A stretch of 64,000 nt of DNA, taken from NCBI GenBank assembly GCA_039192165.1, contig JBCCXD010000015.1, positions 3,010-67,009 of the forward strand, given 5' to 3'. Below the pieces are notes generated by a model, which worked only from the letters and a program-made list of their open reading frames with translations, was not told the origin of the DNA and did no database searches. A program made the translations under genes and the position numbers. This DNA comes from Dinoroseobacter sp039192165 (GTDB lineage Bacteria > Pseudomonadota > Alphaproteobacteria > Rhodobacterales > Rhodobacteraceae). Of this stretch, positions 33,828-40,910 are shown one piece after another; position 1 is the first letter of the stretch, and the number at the start of each line of letters is the position of its first letter.

Positions 33828-33895
33828 ATTTTGCAAGAATTAATTTGCGGTACAGCGACACGCAGAACTCACACATCGGCACAAAGGATATCGCA

Positions 33896-34474
33896 ATGAC
33901 CACTGTTCTCCGCATCGATAGCTCGCCACGAAAAGGCCACTCTGTTTCGCGCGATCTTGGGGACAAGATTGTTGCGCGCCTTGGCGCAGAAAACGTAACC
34001 AATCGCGACATTTCCGGTGGTTTACCTGCGGTCGGAGAAGCATGGATCGGCGCCAACTTCACTCCAGCCGCGGACCGTTCCGACACGCAGCGCAGCGAGC
34101 TTTCGCTATCTGACGAGCTGGTCGCGGAACTCCAGGCTGCCGATGTCATCGTTATCTCGCTGCCGATCTGGAATTTCGGGATACCCTCAACGCTCAAAGC
34201 ATGGGTTGACCAGGTGGCCCGCGCAGGCGTCACGTTCAGCTACACCGCAGAAGGCCCGAAAGGACTGCTTGAAGGCAAGCGGGCCGTGCTCGCCATTGCC
34301 TCTGGTGGAACGGAAGTGGGCAGCGAAATCGACTTTGCCACCGATTACATGAAACACGTGCTCGGCTTCATCGGCATCCACGACGTCGAAGTGGTTGCAG
34401 CCGACCGCATGATGGTAGACGCAGACGCCTCAATGGCCAAAGCCAACGCTGCAATCGATGCCATTGCAGCCTAA
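33896..34474 (+). CDS. azoR: FMN-dependent NADH azoreductase (AzoR/AcpD type)
   Basis: A 192-residue flavodoxin-fold quinone/azo reductase. The phosphate-binding loop is RIDSSPRKGHSVSRDLGD near the N-terminus, and the FMN contact region IWNFGIPSTLKAWVDQVARAG is near residue 95. It reduces quinones by two electrons and protects against thiol and quinone stress. ATG 33896 follows AAAGGA; the upstream in-frame ATG 33845 lacks support. Likely regulated by the divergent LysR protein. Confidence 0.93.
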   Translation: MTTVLRIDSSPRKGHSVSRDLGDKIVARLGAENVTNRDISGGLPAVGEAWIGANFTPAADRSDTQRSELSLSDELVAELQAADVIVISLPIWNFGIPSTLKAWVDQVARAGVTFSYTAEGPKGLLEGKRAVLAIASGGTEVGSEIDFATDYMKHVLGFIGIHDVEVVAADRMMVDADASMAKANAAIDAIAA

Positions 34475-34482
34475 TCAGAATT

Positions 34483-34512
34483 GAGGGGGCCAAACGCCCC
34501 CTCTTCTTCTTT
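34483..34512 (+). terminator. rho-independent terminator of azoR
   Basis: GAGGGGGC (34483-34490), loop CAAAC, and GCCCCCTC (34496-34503) form a perfect 8-base stem followed by the pyrimidine-rich tail TTCTTCTTT. It starts 8 bases after the azoR stop. Confidence 0.85.
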
Positions 34513-34524
34513 GCAAAAATACTC
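34504..34524 (-). repeat. copy 2 of a 21-base intergenic motif
   Basis: Read on minus it begins GAGTATTTTTG and ends CAAAGAAGAA, matching the copy at 16010-16030 at 18 of 21 positions. It adjoins GC-rich CCTCCGGCGG on its 5' side and the azoR terminator on its 3' side. Similar motifs recur in Rhodobacterales intergenic regions as far as I recall. Confidence 0.55.
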
Positions 34525-34571
34525 CCGCCGGAGGCATCCTGCCCCGGCAATACTTGACTCCTCCCTTCAAA

Positions 34572-34718
34572 AGCGCGATATGCGCGCCAGTTTCCGGAGA
34601 GCCTGAGCCCTCCGGTCCTATGCCACAGGCAAGGATCGCCACCCGTCAGCGCGTTGCGCCCACGGGTGCTTTTCCGCTTTGGGGCTTGGGATTTTGCGCA
34701 ACCGGGGTCATCTGACCC
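34572..34718 (+). ncRNA. structured leader upstream of ffh
   Basis: Four hairpins lie in series: GCGCG-ATATG-CGCGC (34572-34586), CCGGAG-N10-CTCCGG (34593-34614), a two-step stem CACCCGT/ACGGGTG enclosing GCGC-GTT-GCGC (34640-34668) followed by CTTTTCC, and GGGTC-ATCT-GACCC (34705-34718) just before the ribosome site. This may be a regulatory leader or a separate small RNA. The conserved SRP RNA core (GGAAGGAAGCAG type) is not seen, so it is not called 4.5S RNA. Confidence 0.4.
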
Positions 34719-34741
34719 GAGAGACTGAGAAAGGAACCGAC

Positions 34742-36253
34742 ATGTTCGAAAATCTCTCCGATCGCCTCTCGGGTGTCTTTGACCGTCTGACCAAACAAGG
34801 TGCGCTGTCCGAAGCCGACGTCTCGACCGCGCTTCGCGAAGTGCGTGTCGCCCTTCTCGAAGCCGACGTTTCCCTGCCAGTCGCCCGCGACTTCATCAAG
34901 GCGGTGCAGGAAAAGGCGACAGGTCAGGCTGTCACCAAATCCGTCACTCCCGGCCAGCAAGTCGTTAAAATCGTGCATGACGAACTTGTCCATGTTTTGA
35001 AGGGTGATGAAGACCCCGGCGCACTGAAAATCGATAACCCGCCTGCCCCGATCCTGATGGTCGGCCTGCAAGGCGGCGGCAAAACCACCACCACCGCCAA
35101 AATCGCCAAACGCCTGAAGGAACGCGAGGGCAAAAAGGTCCTGATGGCCTCGCTCGATGTGAACCGCCCGGCAGCGATGGAACAGCTCCAGATACTGGGC
35201 GTTCAGATCGGTGTCGACACGCTACCGATCGTCAAAGGCGAAGATCCGGTCGCCATCGCCAAACGTACCAAAACACAGGCCTCGCTTGGCGGGTACGACG
35301 TTTACCTGCTCGATACCGCTGGCCGCTTGTCCATCGACGAGGAACTCATGGCGCAGGTTGAGGCCGTGCGCGATGTTGCCAACCCCCGCGAAACACTGCT
35401 GGTCGTGGACGGCCTGACCGGTCAGGACGCCGTGCACACAGCCGAGAACTTCGACGAACGCATCGGCATCTCCGGGGTGGTCCTGACCCGTATGGACGGC
35501 GACGGCCGCGGCGGTGCTGCCCTGTCAATGCGCGCCATCACCGGCCGCCCGATCCGCTTCGTGGGTCTCGGCGAGAAGATGGACGCGCTGGAAACCTTCG
35601 AGCCTGAGCGTATCGCGGGCCGCATCCTCGGCATGGGCGACATCGTCGCGCTGGTCGAGAAGGCACAAGAAACCATCGAGATGGAACAGGCCGAGCGCAT
35701 GATGAAGCGCTTTCAAAAAGGCCAGTTCAATATGAACGATCTGCGCGGCCAGCTCGAGCAGATGGAAAAGATGGGCGGCGTCGAAGGCCTGATGGGCATG
35801 ATGCCGGGCATGAACAAAATGAAGGGCAAGCTCGATCAGGCTGGCTTCGACGATAAGGTCATCCGTCGCCAGATCGCGCTGATCCAATCCATGACCAAGC
35901 GGGAGCGCGCCAACCCTGCGGTGTTGCAAGCCTCTCGCAAAAAACGGATCGCCAAGGGCGCAGGGATGGAAGTGAGCGAGCTCAACAAGCTTCTGAAAAT
36001 GCATCGCCAGATGGCCGATGCGATGAAGAAGATGGGCAAAATGGGCAAGAAAGGCATGCTGCGGAACATGGGCGCACTCATGGGCGGTAAGGGCGGCATG
36101 CCAGCGGGAATGCCCGTAGATATGGGTGGCATGAACCCGGCCGATCTGGAGAAGGCCGCAAAAGCCATGGGCAAAATGCCCGGCGGTGGCCTGCCAGGCC
36201 TTGGCGGTGGCAGCCTGCCCCCGGGCCTCAGCGGGTTCGGCAAGAAAAAGTAA
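34742..36253 (+). CDS. ffh: signal recognition particle protein Ffh
   Basis: SRP54 GTPase of 503 residues that binds 4.5S RNA and signal peptides and docks with FtsY. The N domain is at about 1-85. The G domain has the P-loop GLQGGGKTTTTAKIAKRL near residue 107, DTAGRL near 190 and TRMDGDGRGGAALS near 250. The M domain from about 300 is very Met-rich, with the RNA-binding RQIALIQSMTKRERANP, and a long Gly/Met/Pro-rich tail ends in FGKKK. ATG 34742 follows AAAGGA. It heads the GNAT/chorismate mutase/rpsP block. Confidence 0.97.
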   Translation: MFENLSDRLSGVFDRLTKQGALSEADVSTALREVRVALLEADVSLPVARDFIKAVQEKATGQAVTKSVTPGQQVVKIVHDELVHVLKGDEDPGALKIDNPPAPILMVGLQGGGKTTTTAKIAKRLKEREGKKVLMASLDVNRPAAMEQLQILGVQIGVDTLPIVKGEDPVAIAKRTKTQASLGGYDVYLLDTAGRLSIDEELMAQVEAVRDVANPRETLLVVDGLTGQDAVHTAENFDERIGISGVVLTRMDGDGRGGAALSMRAITGRPIRFVGLGEKMDALETFEPERIAGRILGMGDIVALVEKAQETIEMEQAERMMKRFQKGQFNMNDLRGQLEQMEKMGGVEGLMGMMPGMNKMKGKLDQAGFDDKVIRRQIALIQSMTKRERANPAVLQASRKKRIAKGAGMEVSELNKLLKMHRQMADAMKKMGKMGKKGMLRNMGALMGGKGGMPAGMPVDMGGMNPADLEKAAKAMGKMPGGGLPGLGGGSLPPGLSGFGKKK

Positions 36254-36831
36254 TGACCCGGACAAGTGCGCATATCCGCGATCTTTCGCCCATGGCGGTC
36301 CCGGTATCTCCGGCGGCGATGGCGCGGGCGCGAGATATGGCGAAGACTATTCCATCGCTTAAGACGGCTCGATTGACCCTGCGCCCACCGCAGCTTGCCG
36401 ATTTCGGCGCCTATGCGCAGATCGTCTGCACCGGGCGCGGCCGATTTGTCGGCGGTCCAATGACGGGCGAGGACGCGTGGGACGATTTCGCCCGTATGGT
36501 CGCCACGTGGCCGCTGCGAGGACACGGTGTTTGGGCCGTCAGCCGCAATGAAACCGTTATGGGCTTCGTCCTCATCGGCTGCGAGCCGGGCGATCGCGCT
36601 CACGAGCTTGGATTCCTGTTCCTTGCGGAGGGCGAAGGCAACGGCTACGCGTACGAAGCGGCTTCAGCCGCGCGCGACTTCGCGCATGACACGCTCGGTC
36701 TCCAGGAACTCGTCAGTTATTGCGACCCTGCTAATACGCGGGCGGCGTCTCTCGCCGAACGCTTGGGCGGCACCGAGTCTGAAACGATCGATGGGTTCAC
36801 CTGCTACCGCTATTGGGGGTCGGTGCAGTGA
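36253..36831 (+). CDS. GNAT N-acetyltransferase 1 of a tandem set of four
   Basis: A 192-residue RimJ/RimL-type acetyltransferase. The core starts at LKTARLTLRPPQLADFGAY, and the acetyl-CoA loop is AEGEGNGYAYEAASAARDF, followed by the typical NTRAASLAERLGG. The first ATG (36253) shares one base with the ffh stop; internal ATGs at about 36292 and 36337 could be the true start, since the first 30 residues look extra. The acceptor substrate is unknown. Confidence 0.85.
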   Translation: MTRTSAHIRDLSPMAVPVSPAAMARARDMAKTIPSLKTARLTLRPPQLADFGAYAQIVCTGRGRFVGGPMTGEDAWDDFARMVATWPLRGHGVWAVSRNETVMGFVLIGCEPGDRAHELGFLFLAEGEGNGYAYEAASAARDFAHDTLGLQELVSYCDPANTRAASLAERLGGTESETIDGFTCYRYWGSVQ

Positions 36832-37382
36832 TGCCTTTCACCGATCTGAAGACCTGTCCTTTGCGCTCTGAGGCGCCCCGCCTGACAGATGGTGACGTCA
36901 CCTTGCGCCCACACGTGCTTCAGGACTTCGCGGATGCGTGGGAGTTCTACCAAACCACCGATCGCGCAGGTTTTATCGGTGCTCCGGATACGCCAACCAA
37001 ACTCTGGTATGGATTGAGCTCTGAAATAGTATCGTGGCAGCTGCGTGGTTTCGGCTCATGGGCAATTCTCTTTGGTGATCAGTTCGCGGGCCAAGTTGCT
37101 GTGACCCAACCACCGCATTTCCCGGAGATCGAGATCGGTTGGACCCTACTTGACGGCTTCGAGGGACGTAGTATTGCCAGTCGCGCGGCACAGATTGCTC
37201 TCGACTGGGTGTGGAGCGAAACCGATCTAACGACACTCGTCAGCTACATCACCCCGGAAAACGAACGCTCGCGGAAGCTGGCAGAGCGACTGGGCGCTGC
37301 GCAAGACCCGAACGCGCCGTTGCCCACAGGCGAGTCGCCGGAAGAAACGGTTGTCTACCGTCACCGGAGGCCGCCGCAGTAA
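36831..37382 (+). CDS. GNAT N-acetyltransferase 2 of the tandem set
   Basis: A 183-residue RimJ/RimL-type protein. The core APRLTDGDVTLRPHVLQDFADA leads to EIEIGWTLLDGFEGRSIASRAAQIAL, where the acetyl-CoA loop reads EGRSIASRA, less canonical than its neighbours (Ser in place of the second Gly). SYITPENERSRKLAERLGA follows. ATG 36831 shares its A with the previous stop. This is the most diverged loop of the four and may mark altered or lost activity. Confidence 0.85.
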   Translation: MPFTDLKTCPLRSEAPRLTDGDVTLRPHVLQDFADAWEFYQTTDRAGFIGAPDTPTKLWYGLSSEIVSWQLRGFGSWAILFGDQFAGQVAVTQPPHFPEIEIGWTLLDGFEGRSIASRAAQIALDWVWSETDLTTLVSYITPENERSRKLAERLGAAQDPNAPLPTGESPEETVVYRHRRPPQ

Positions 37383-37906
37383 TGGCAACGCTCATCAAGA
37401 TTCCAACGCTCGAGACCGAGCGCCTGCGCCTCAGGTCTCCGATGCCCAACGACGAAGCAGCTTATGGTGCATTCCTCGAAAGCCCTCGTTCTGCGGGTGT
37501 CGGCGGGCCGTTCAAAGCTGCGGACGCGCATGCCCGCCTGATGACACTGGTCGGCCATTGGCATCTGCGCGGATATGGCAGATGGATGATCGCCGACAAG
37601 GCAACAGACACACCGTTGGGTATCACCGGGCCATATTTTCCCAATGACTGGCCTGAACCCGAGATTGCGTGGACCCTGTTTGAAGGGGCTGAAGGGCGCG
37701 GCTACGCGCTCGAAGCTGCCTATGCCGCCCGCAAATATGCCTACGACGTGTTGGACTGGGACACGGTAGTCAGCCTGATCCTGCCCGGCAACACGCGCTC
37801 CGAGGTTCTGGCGGCGAAACTCGGCTGCGTGCAAGACGGCGTGTTCGAACACGGGCAGTACGGCACAATGAACATCTGGCGGCATCCCGCGCCGGAGGCC
37901 GTGTAA
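37382..37906 (+). CDS. GNAT N-acetyltransferase 3 of the tandem set
   Basis: A 174-residue RimJ/RimL-type protein with TERLRLRSPMPNDEAAY, the strand EPEIAWTLFEGAEGRGYALEA holding the canonical acetyl-CoA loop EGRGYALEA, and LILPGNTRSEVLAAKLGC. ATG 37382 shares one base with the upstream TAA. The longer frame beginning 37211 would overlap gene 2 entirely and is rejected. Confidence 0.87.
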   Translation: MATLIKIPTLETERLRLRSPMPNDEAAYGAFLESPRSAGVGGPFKAADAHARLMTLVGHWHLRGYGRWMIADKATDTPLGITGPYFPNDWPEPEIAWTLFEGAEGRGYALEAAYAARKYAYDVLDWDTVVSLILPGNTRSEVLAAKLGCVQDGVFEHGQYGTMNIWRHPAPEAV

Positions 37907-38511
37907 TGGGTCACCGCGACATCCCAGTTCTGGAAACCAAGCGTCTGGTCTTGCGCGGCCCGGACCCAGAGGATTATCCGAACTTTAAGGCAACCTTCGC
38001 CTCTTATCGCTCCCGCTTCATGGGTGGGCCGCTCAACCCATATGAAATCTGGATGCTCTATGCCGCCGAAATCGGGCATTGGGAGATCCGTGGCTTTGGC
38101 ATGTGGATGATCCACGACAAGACAACGGACGAAACTTACGGAATGGCGGGTGGATGGCAGCCCGCCAAATGGCCAGAGCGTGAAATCGCCTGGATCATCT
38201 GGCCGGAGAAGTCGGGCCATGGCTACGCGCTGGAGGCCACACACGCCTGCCGTTCGTATTTTTATGCAACACAGGGCTGGGATGGCGCGGTTAGCTATCT
38301 CGACCCTAAGGATCTTGATTCTATCCGTCTCGCAGAGCGGCTTGGCGCCACCAAAGACAAAGAGGCTGCCACCGTCGATGGCCATGATGTGGTCTACCGT
38401 CACCCGAGCCCGGAGGCACTGCGCAACACGCAACTGGCGCACGGCATCGAGATGGAAATCAGCCACTATGCCGACCCGCTCTTCAAACCGAAAGGCTTCC
38501 CCCTTGACTGA
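37906..38511 (+). CDS. GNAT N-acetyltransferase 4 of the tandem set
   Basis: A 201-residue RimJ/RimL-type protein with ETKRLVLRGPDPEDYPNF, EREIAWIIWPEKSGHGYALEA (loop SGHGYALEA) and SYLDPKDLDSIRLAERLGA. It carries about 35 extra residues at the C-terminus (ISHYADPLFKPKGFPLD). Its start shares one base with gene 3, and its 3' end overlaps the chorismate mutase start by 8 bases. Confidence 0.87.
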   Translation: MGHRDIPVLETKRLVLRGPDPEDYPNFKATFASYRSRFMGGPLNPYEIWMLYAAEIGHWEIRGFGMWMIHDKTTDETYGMAGGWQPAKWPEREIAWIIWPEKSGHGYALEATHACRSYFYATQGWDGAVSYLDPKDLDSIRLAERLGATKDKEAATVDGHDVVYRHPSPEALRNTQLAHGIEMEISHYADPLFKPKGFPLD

Positions 38512-38812
38512 TCTCGCTCCCGATCCCGTTTCCCGCGCGGCACAGGTCCTGGCGGAGCATCGCGACAGCATAGATCGGCTGGATGCGATCCTCGTCTTTA
38601 CACTGGCCGAGCGCTTCAAGCACACGCAAGCCGTGGGAGAACTCAAGGCGGAACACGACCTTCCACCGTCCGATCCGAGTCGCGAAGCCGCGCAGATCGA
38701 ACGCCTCGAAGACCTGGCGAAACGAGCCGATCTCGACCCCGATTTCGCCAAAGCATTCCTGAGGTTCATCATTCAGGAAGTCATACAACACCACAAGAAA
38801 CATCAATCATGA
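38504..38812 (+). CDS. chorismate mutase, AroQ type
   Basis: A 102-residue all-helical enzyme converting chorismate to prephenate for phenylalanine and tyrosine. The helices read HRDSIDRLDAILVFTLAERFKHTQAVGELKA (in part) with the Arg and Lys contacts of AroQ, then REAAQIERLEDLAKRADLD and FAKAFLRFIIQEVIQHHKK. No ATG exists in range; TTG 38504, preceded by AAAGG and overlapping the GNAT stop by 8 bases, is the best start. Confidence 0.88.
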   Translation: MTDLAPDPVSRAAQVLAEHRDSIDRLDAILVFTLAERFKHTQAVGELKAEHDLPPSDPSREAAQIERLEDLAKRADLDPDFAKAFLRFIIQEVIQHHKKHQS

Positions 38813-38863
38813 CAGAGACTTGGGCCTGATAGCCCATCTAGAGAAGCCAAGGAGAACAATAAA

Positions 38864-39289
38864 ATGGCAATGAAAATTCGTCTCGCTCGCGGCGGTTCCA
38901 AAAAGCGCCCATTCTATCGCGTTGTTGCTGCGGACAGCCGCATGCCACGGGATGGCCGCTTCATTGAGAAGCTAGGTACCTACAATCCCCTTCTGCCGAA
39001 GGACAGCGAAGAGCGCGTTAAACTGAACATGGAGCGCATCCAGTACTGGCTCGATCAGGGCGCGCAGCCAACCGACCGCGTGTCCCGCTTCCTCGAGGCT
39101 GCGGGCACTCTGGAGAAGAAAGAACGCAACAACCCGAAGAAAGCTGAACCTGGCAAAAAGGCTCAGGAGCGGGCTGAAGAAAAAGCCTCTAAAGCAGCAG
39201 AAGCGTCTGAAGCCGCTGCCGAAGAGGCGGAGGCTCCTGCAGACGAAGCGCCTGCCGAAGAGGCTGCCGAGGAAACTGCAGCGGAGTAA
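38864..39289 (+). CDS. rpsP: 30S ribosomal protein S16 with an acidic tail
   Basis: Small-subunit protein of 141 residues. Residues 1-80 are the conserved core (MAMKIRLARGGSKKRPFYR, ADSRMPRDGRFIEKLGTYNP, YWLDQGAQPTDRVSRFLE). Residues about 85-141 are a low-complexity Lys/Glu/Ala-rich extension ending in repeated EEA/AEE, far longer than E. coli S16 (82 residues). A strong AAGGAG site lies upstream. It is 51 bases after chorismate mutase and may have its own promoter. Confidence 0.97.
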   Translation: MAMKIRLARGGSKKRPFYRVVAADSRMPRDGRFIEKLGTYNPLLPKDSEERVKLNMERIQYWLDQGAQPTDRVSRFLEAAGTLEKKERNNPKKAEPGKKAQERAEEKASKAAEASEAAAEEAEAPADEAPAEEAAEETAAE

Positions 39290-39632
39290 TCCGCCGCAGC
39301 TTCTGCTTGATTGCCTGTACGATCTTGTGCGCTTCGGGCAAAGCGGCTGAGAGCACTCAGGTTGCGGCGTTATTTGCGCCGCATTCAATCTGAAACGGGA
39401 TTCTGCGACGTTCTGATAGGATACCTTAGCGAAATCCCGTTGCCCGACGCTCGAGGCCACCGGGTCGCTCGTACGATTTGCGGGTCGCCTTTACTTTGGT
39501 GTCGACAGCTGTGCTTTCGCAACCCAAAGCGGATCCAGACGTACGCCTGGGCAAGAAAGGCGCGGACAGCACAGCGAATTAGCTACGCAAATGGGTTCTG
39601 ATGACTGACCAAGCATCACAGGAAAGGTAACC
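39290..39632. other. rpsP-rimM gap with one hairpin
   Basis: 343 bases without a recognised gene, unusual because rpsP and rimM are normally adjacent. A hairpin TGCGGCG-TTATTTG-CGCCGCA (39363-39383) lacks a U-run and may be a weak terminator or processing site. A strong ribosome site (GGAAAGG) precedes rimM. Short plus-strand open frames here do not look coding. Confidence 0.5.
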
Positions 39633-40151
39633 ATGAAAGACAAGGTGTGCGTCGGCGCCATCGCTGGTGCCTTTGGGGTCAAGGGCGAGATACGTCTGAA
39701 GAGCTTCTGTGCTGAGCCTGAGGATATTGCGAATTACGTGCCGCTTTCGTTCGAAGACGGAAGGCGGGTGAGCTTGCGACTAACCGGGCAAATAAAGAAC
39801 GGATTGTCGGCGCGCCTCGATATTGTGCGCACCAAGGAGCAGGCGGACAAACTCAAGGGCACACGTATTTATGCAGACCGCAGTGCTTTGCCTCATTTGC
39901 CGGATGATGAATATTACCACACAGATCTGGTGGGTCTTGAGGTTGTGGACACAGGCGGCACGGTTCTGGGTCAGGTGGCGGCGGTACACAACCACGGCGC
40001 CGGAGACCTATTGGAAGTGCGCGGCGCCGCGTTGAAGGGGTCCGCTCTGCTGCCATTTACGGTGGAGTCGGTACCGACCGTAGATCTTACGACCAAGCGC
40101 ATCGTCACTGACCCACCCGAGGGCGTTTTCACGTTCAAGTCGGAAGACTAG
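39633..40151 (+). CDS. rimM: ribosome maturation factor RimM
   Basis: A 172-residue 30S assembly factor that binds S19 and helps 16S rRNA maturation. The N-terminal RimM domain opens VCVGAIAGAFGVKGEIRLKSF, and the C-terminal PRC barrel includes EYYHTDLVGLEVVDTGG and LLPFTVESVPTVDLTTKRI. It usually precedes trmD and rplS; here a DUF1045 gene follows instead. Confidence 0.95.
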   Translation: MKDKVCVGAIAGAFGVKGEIRLKSFCAEPEDIANYVPLSFEDGRRVSLRLTGQIKNGLSARLDIVRTKEQADKLKGTRIYADRSALPHLPDDEYYHTDLVGLEVVDTGGTVLGQVAAVHNHGAGDLLEVRGAALKGSALLPFTVESVPTVDLTTKRIVTDPPEGVFTFKSED

Positions 40152-40215
40152 CGTCCTGCTCTCGGGGCGGGAGAGCCCAGGCCAATCGAAGCCTGCGCAT
40201 CGATGGAGCACCTTC

Positions 40216-40905
40216 ATGTCAGACTATTCCCGCTATGCGATTTATCTGGTTCCGGACGAAAGCGCTCTGTCTAGATTTGGCGCAGAGTTTCTAGGCTGGG
40301 ATATCGCGCGGGGTACCATTTCGACACAAATGCAGATGCTGGAGCTGCCTCGCCCAATCACCGAAATCACTGCCAGACCTCGCAAATACGGATTCCACGG
40401 AACGATCAAAGCTCCGATGCGTCTCGCAAAAGGCCGAGATGAAGCAGAGCTAGTGCGGGTGTGTCATACGCTGATGGCTACCGAGGAAGTTTTCGCGGTC
40501 GAAAGGCTCCGGCTGGCGAGGCTTGGCAGCTTTCTCGCATTGGTACCGGCAACCGATACAAGCAAGCTGGAGGCCCTCGCTCGGCGTGTTTTGGAGGGCT
40601 TGGAGCCGTTTCGCGCGCCGATGACAAAAGCTGAGCGCGCGCGTCGCAATCCCGACAGGTTGTCGGATCAACAAAGACATCTCCTCGATCGCTGGGGATA
40701 TCCCTATGTATTGGAGGAGTTCCGGTTTCACATGACCCTGACCGGTCCTCTGAGCCATGCGGAGGCCAGACTGACAGAGATAGCACTGGCGCCGCTGTTG
40801 CGCCCCATCCTTGCCGAACCGCTAAAGGTCGCATCGCTTTGTATCTGCGGCGAGCGGTCAGATGGACATTTCGAAGTCGTCGAACGCGTGCCTCTCCGCG
40901 CTTAG
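40216..40905 (+). CDS. DUF1045 / phosphonate-type 2H phosphoesterase
   Basis: A 229-residue cytosolic protein of the 2H phosphoesterase superfamily. The two HxT motifs are clear: GFHGTIKAPMRL near residue 58 and FHMTLTGPLSH near 175. The opening MSDYSRYAIYLVPDESALSRFGAEFLGWD is that of DUF1045 proteins, which often accompany phn (phosphonate) operons. No other phn gene is in view, so its role here is open. It lies 64 bases after rimM. Confidence 0.85.
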   Translation: MSDYSRYAIYLVPDESALSRFGAEFLGWDIARGTISTQMQMLELPRPITEITARPRKYGFHGTIKAPMRLAKGRDEAELVRVCHTLMATEEVFAVERLRLARLGSFLALVPATDTSKLEALARRVLEGLEPFRAPMTKAERARRNPDRLSDQQRHLLDRWGYPYVLEEFRFHMTLTGPLSHAEARLTEIALAPLLRPILAEPLKVASLCICGERSDGHFEVVERVPLRA

Positions 40906-40910
40906 TTTCG

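Noticed and set aside
34572..34718. 4.5S SRP RNA gene upstream of ffh
   Set aside because: Hairpins are present but the conserved apical SRP core (GGAAGGAAGCAG type) is absent.
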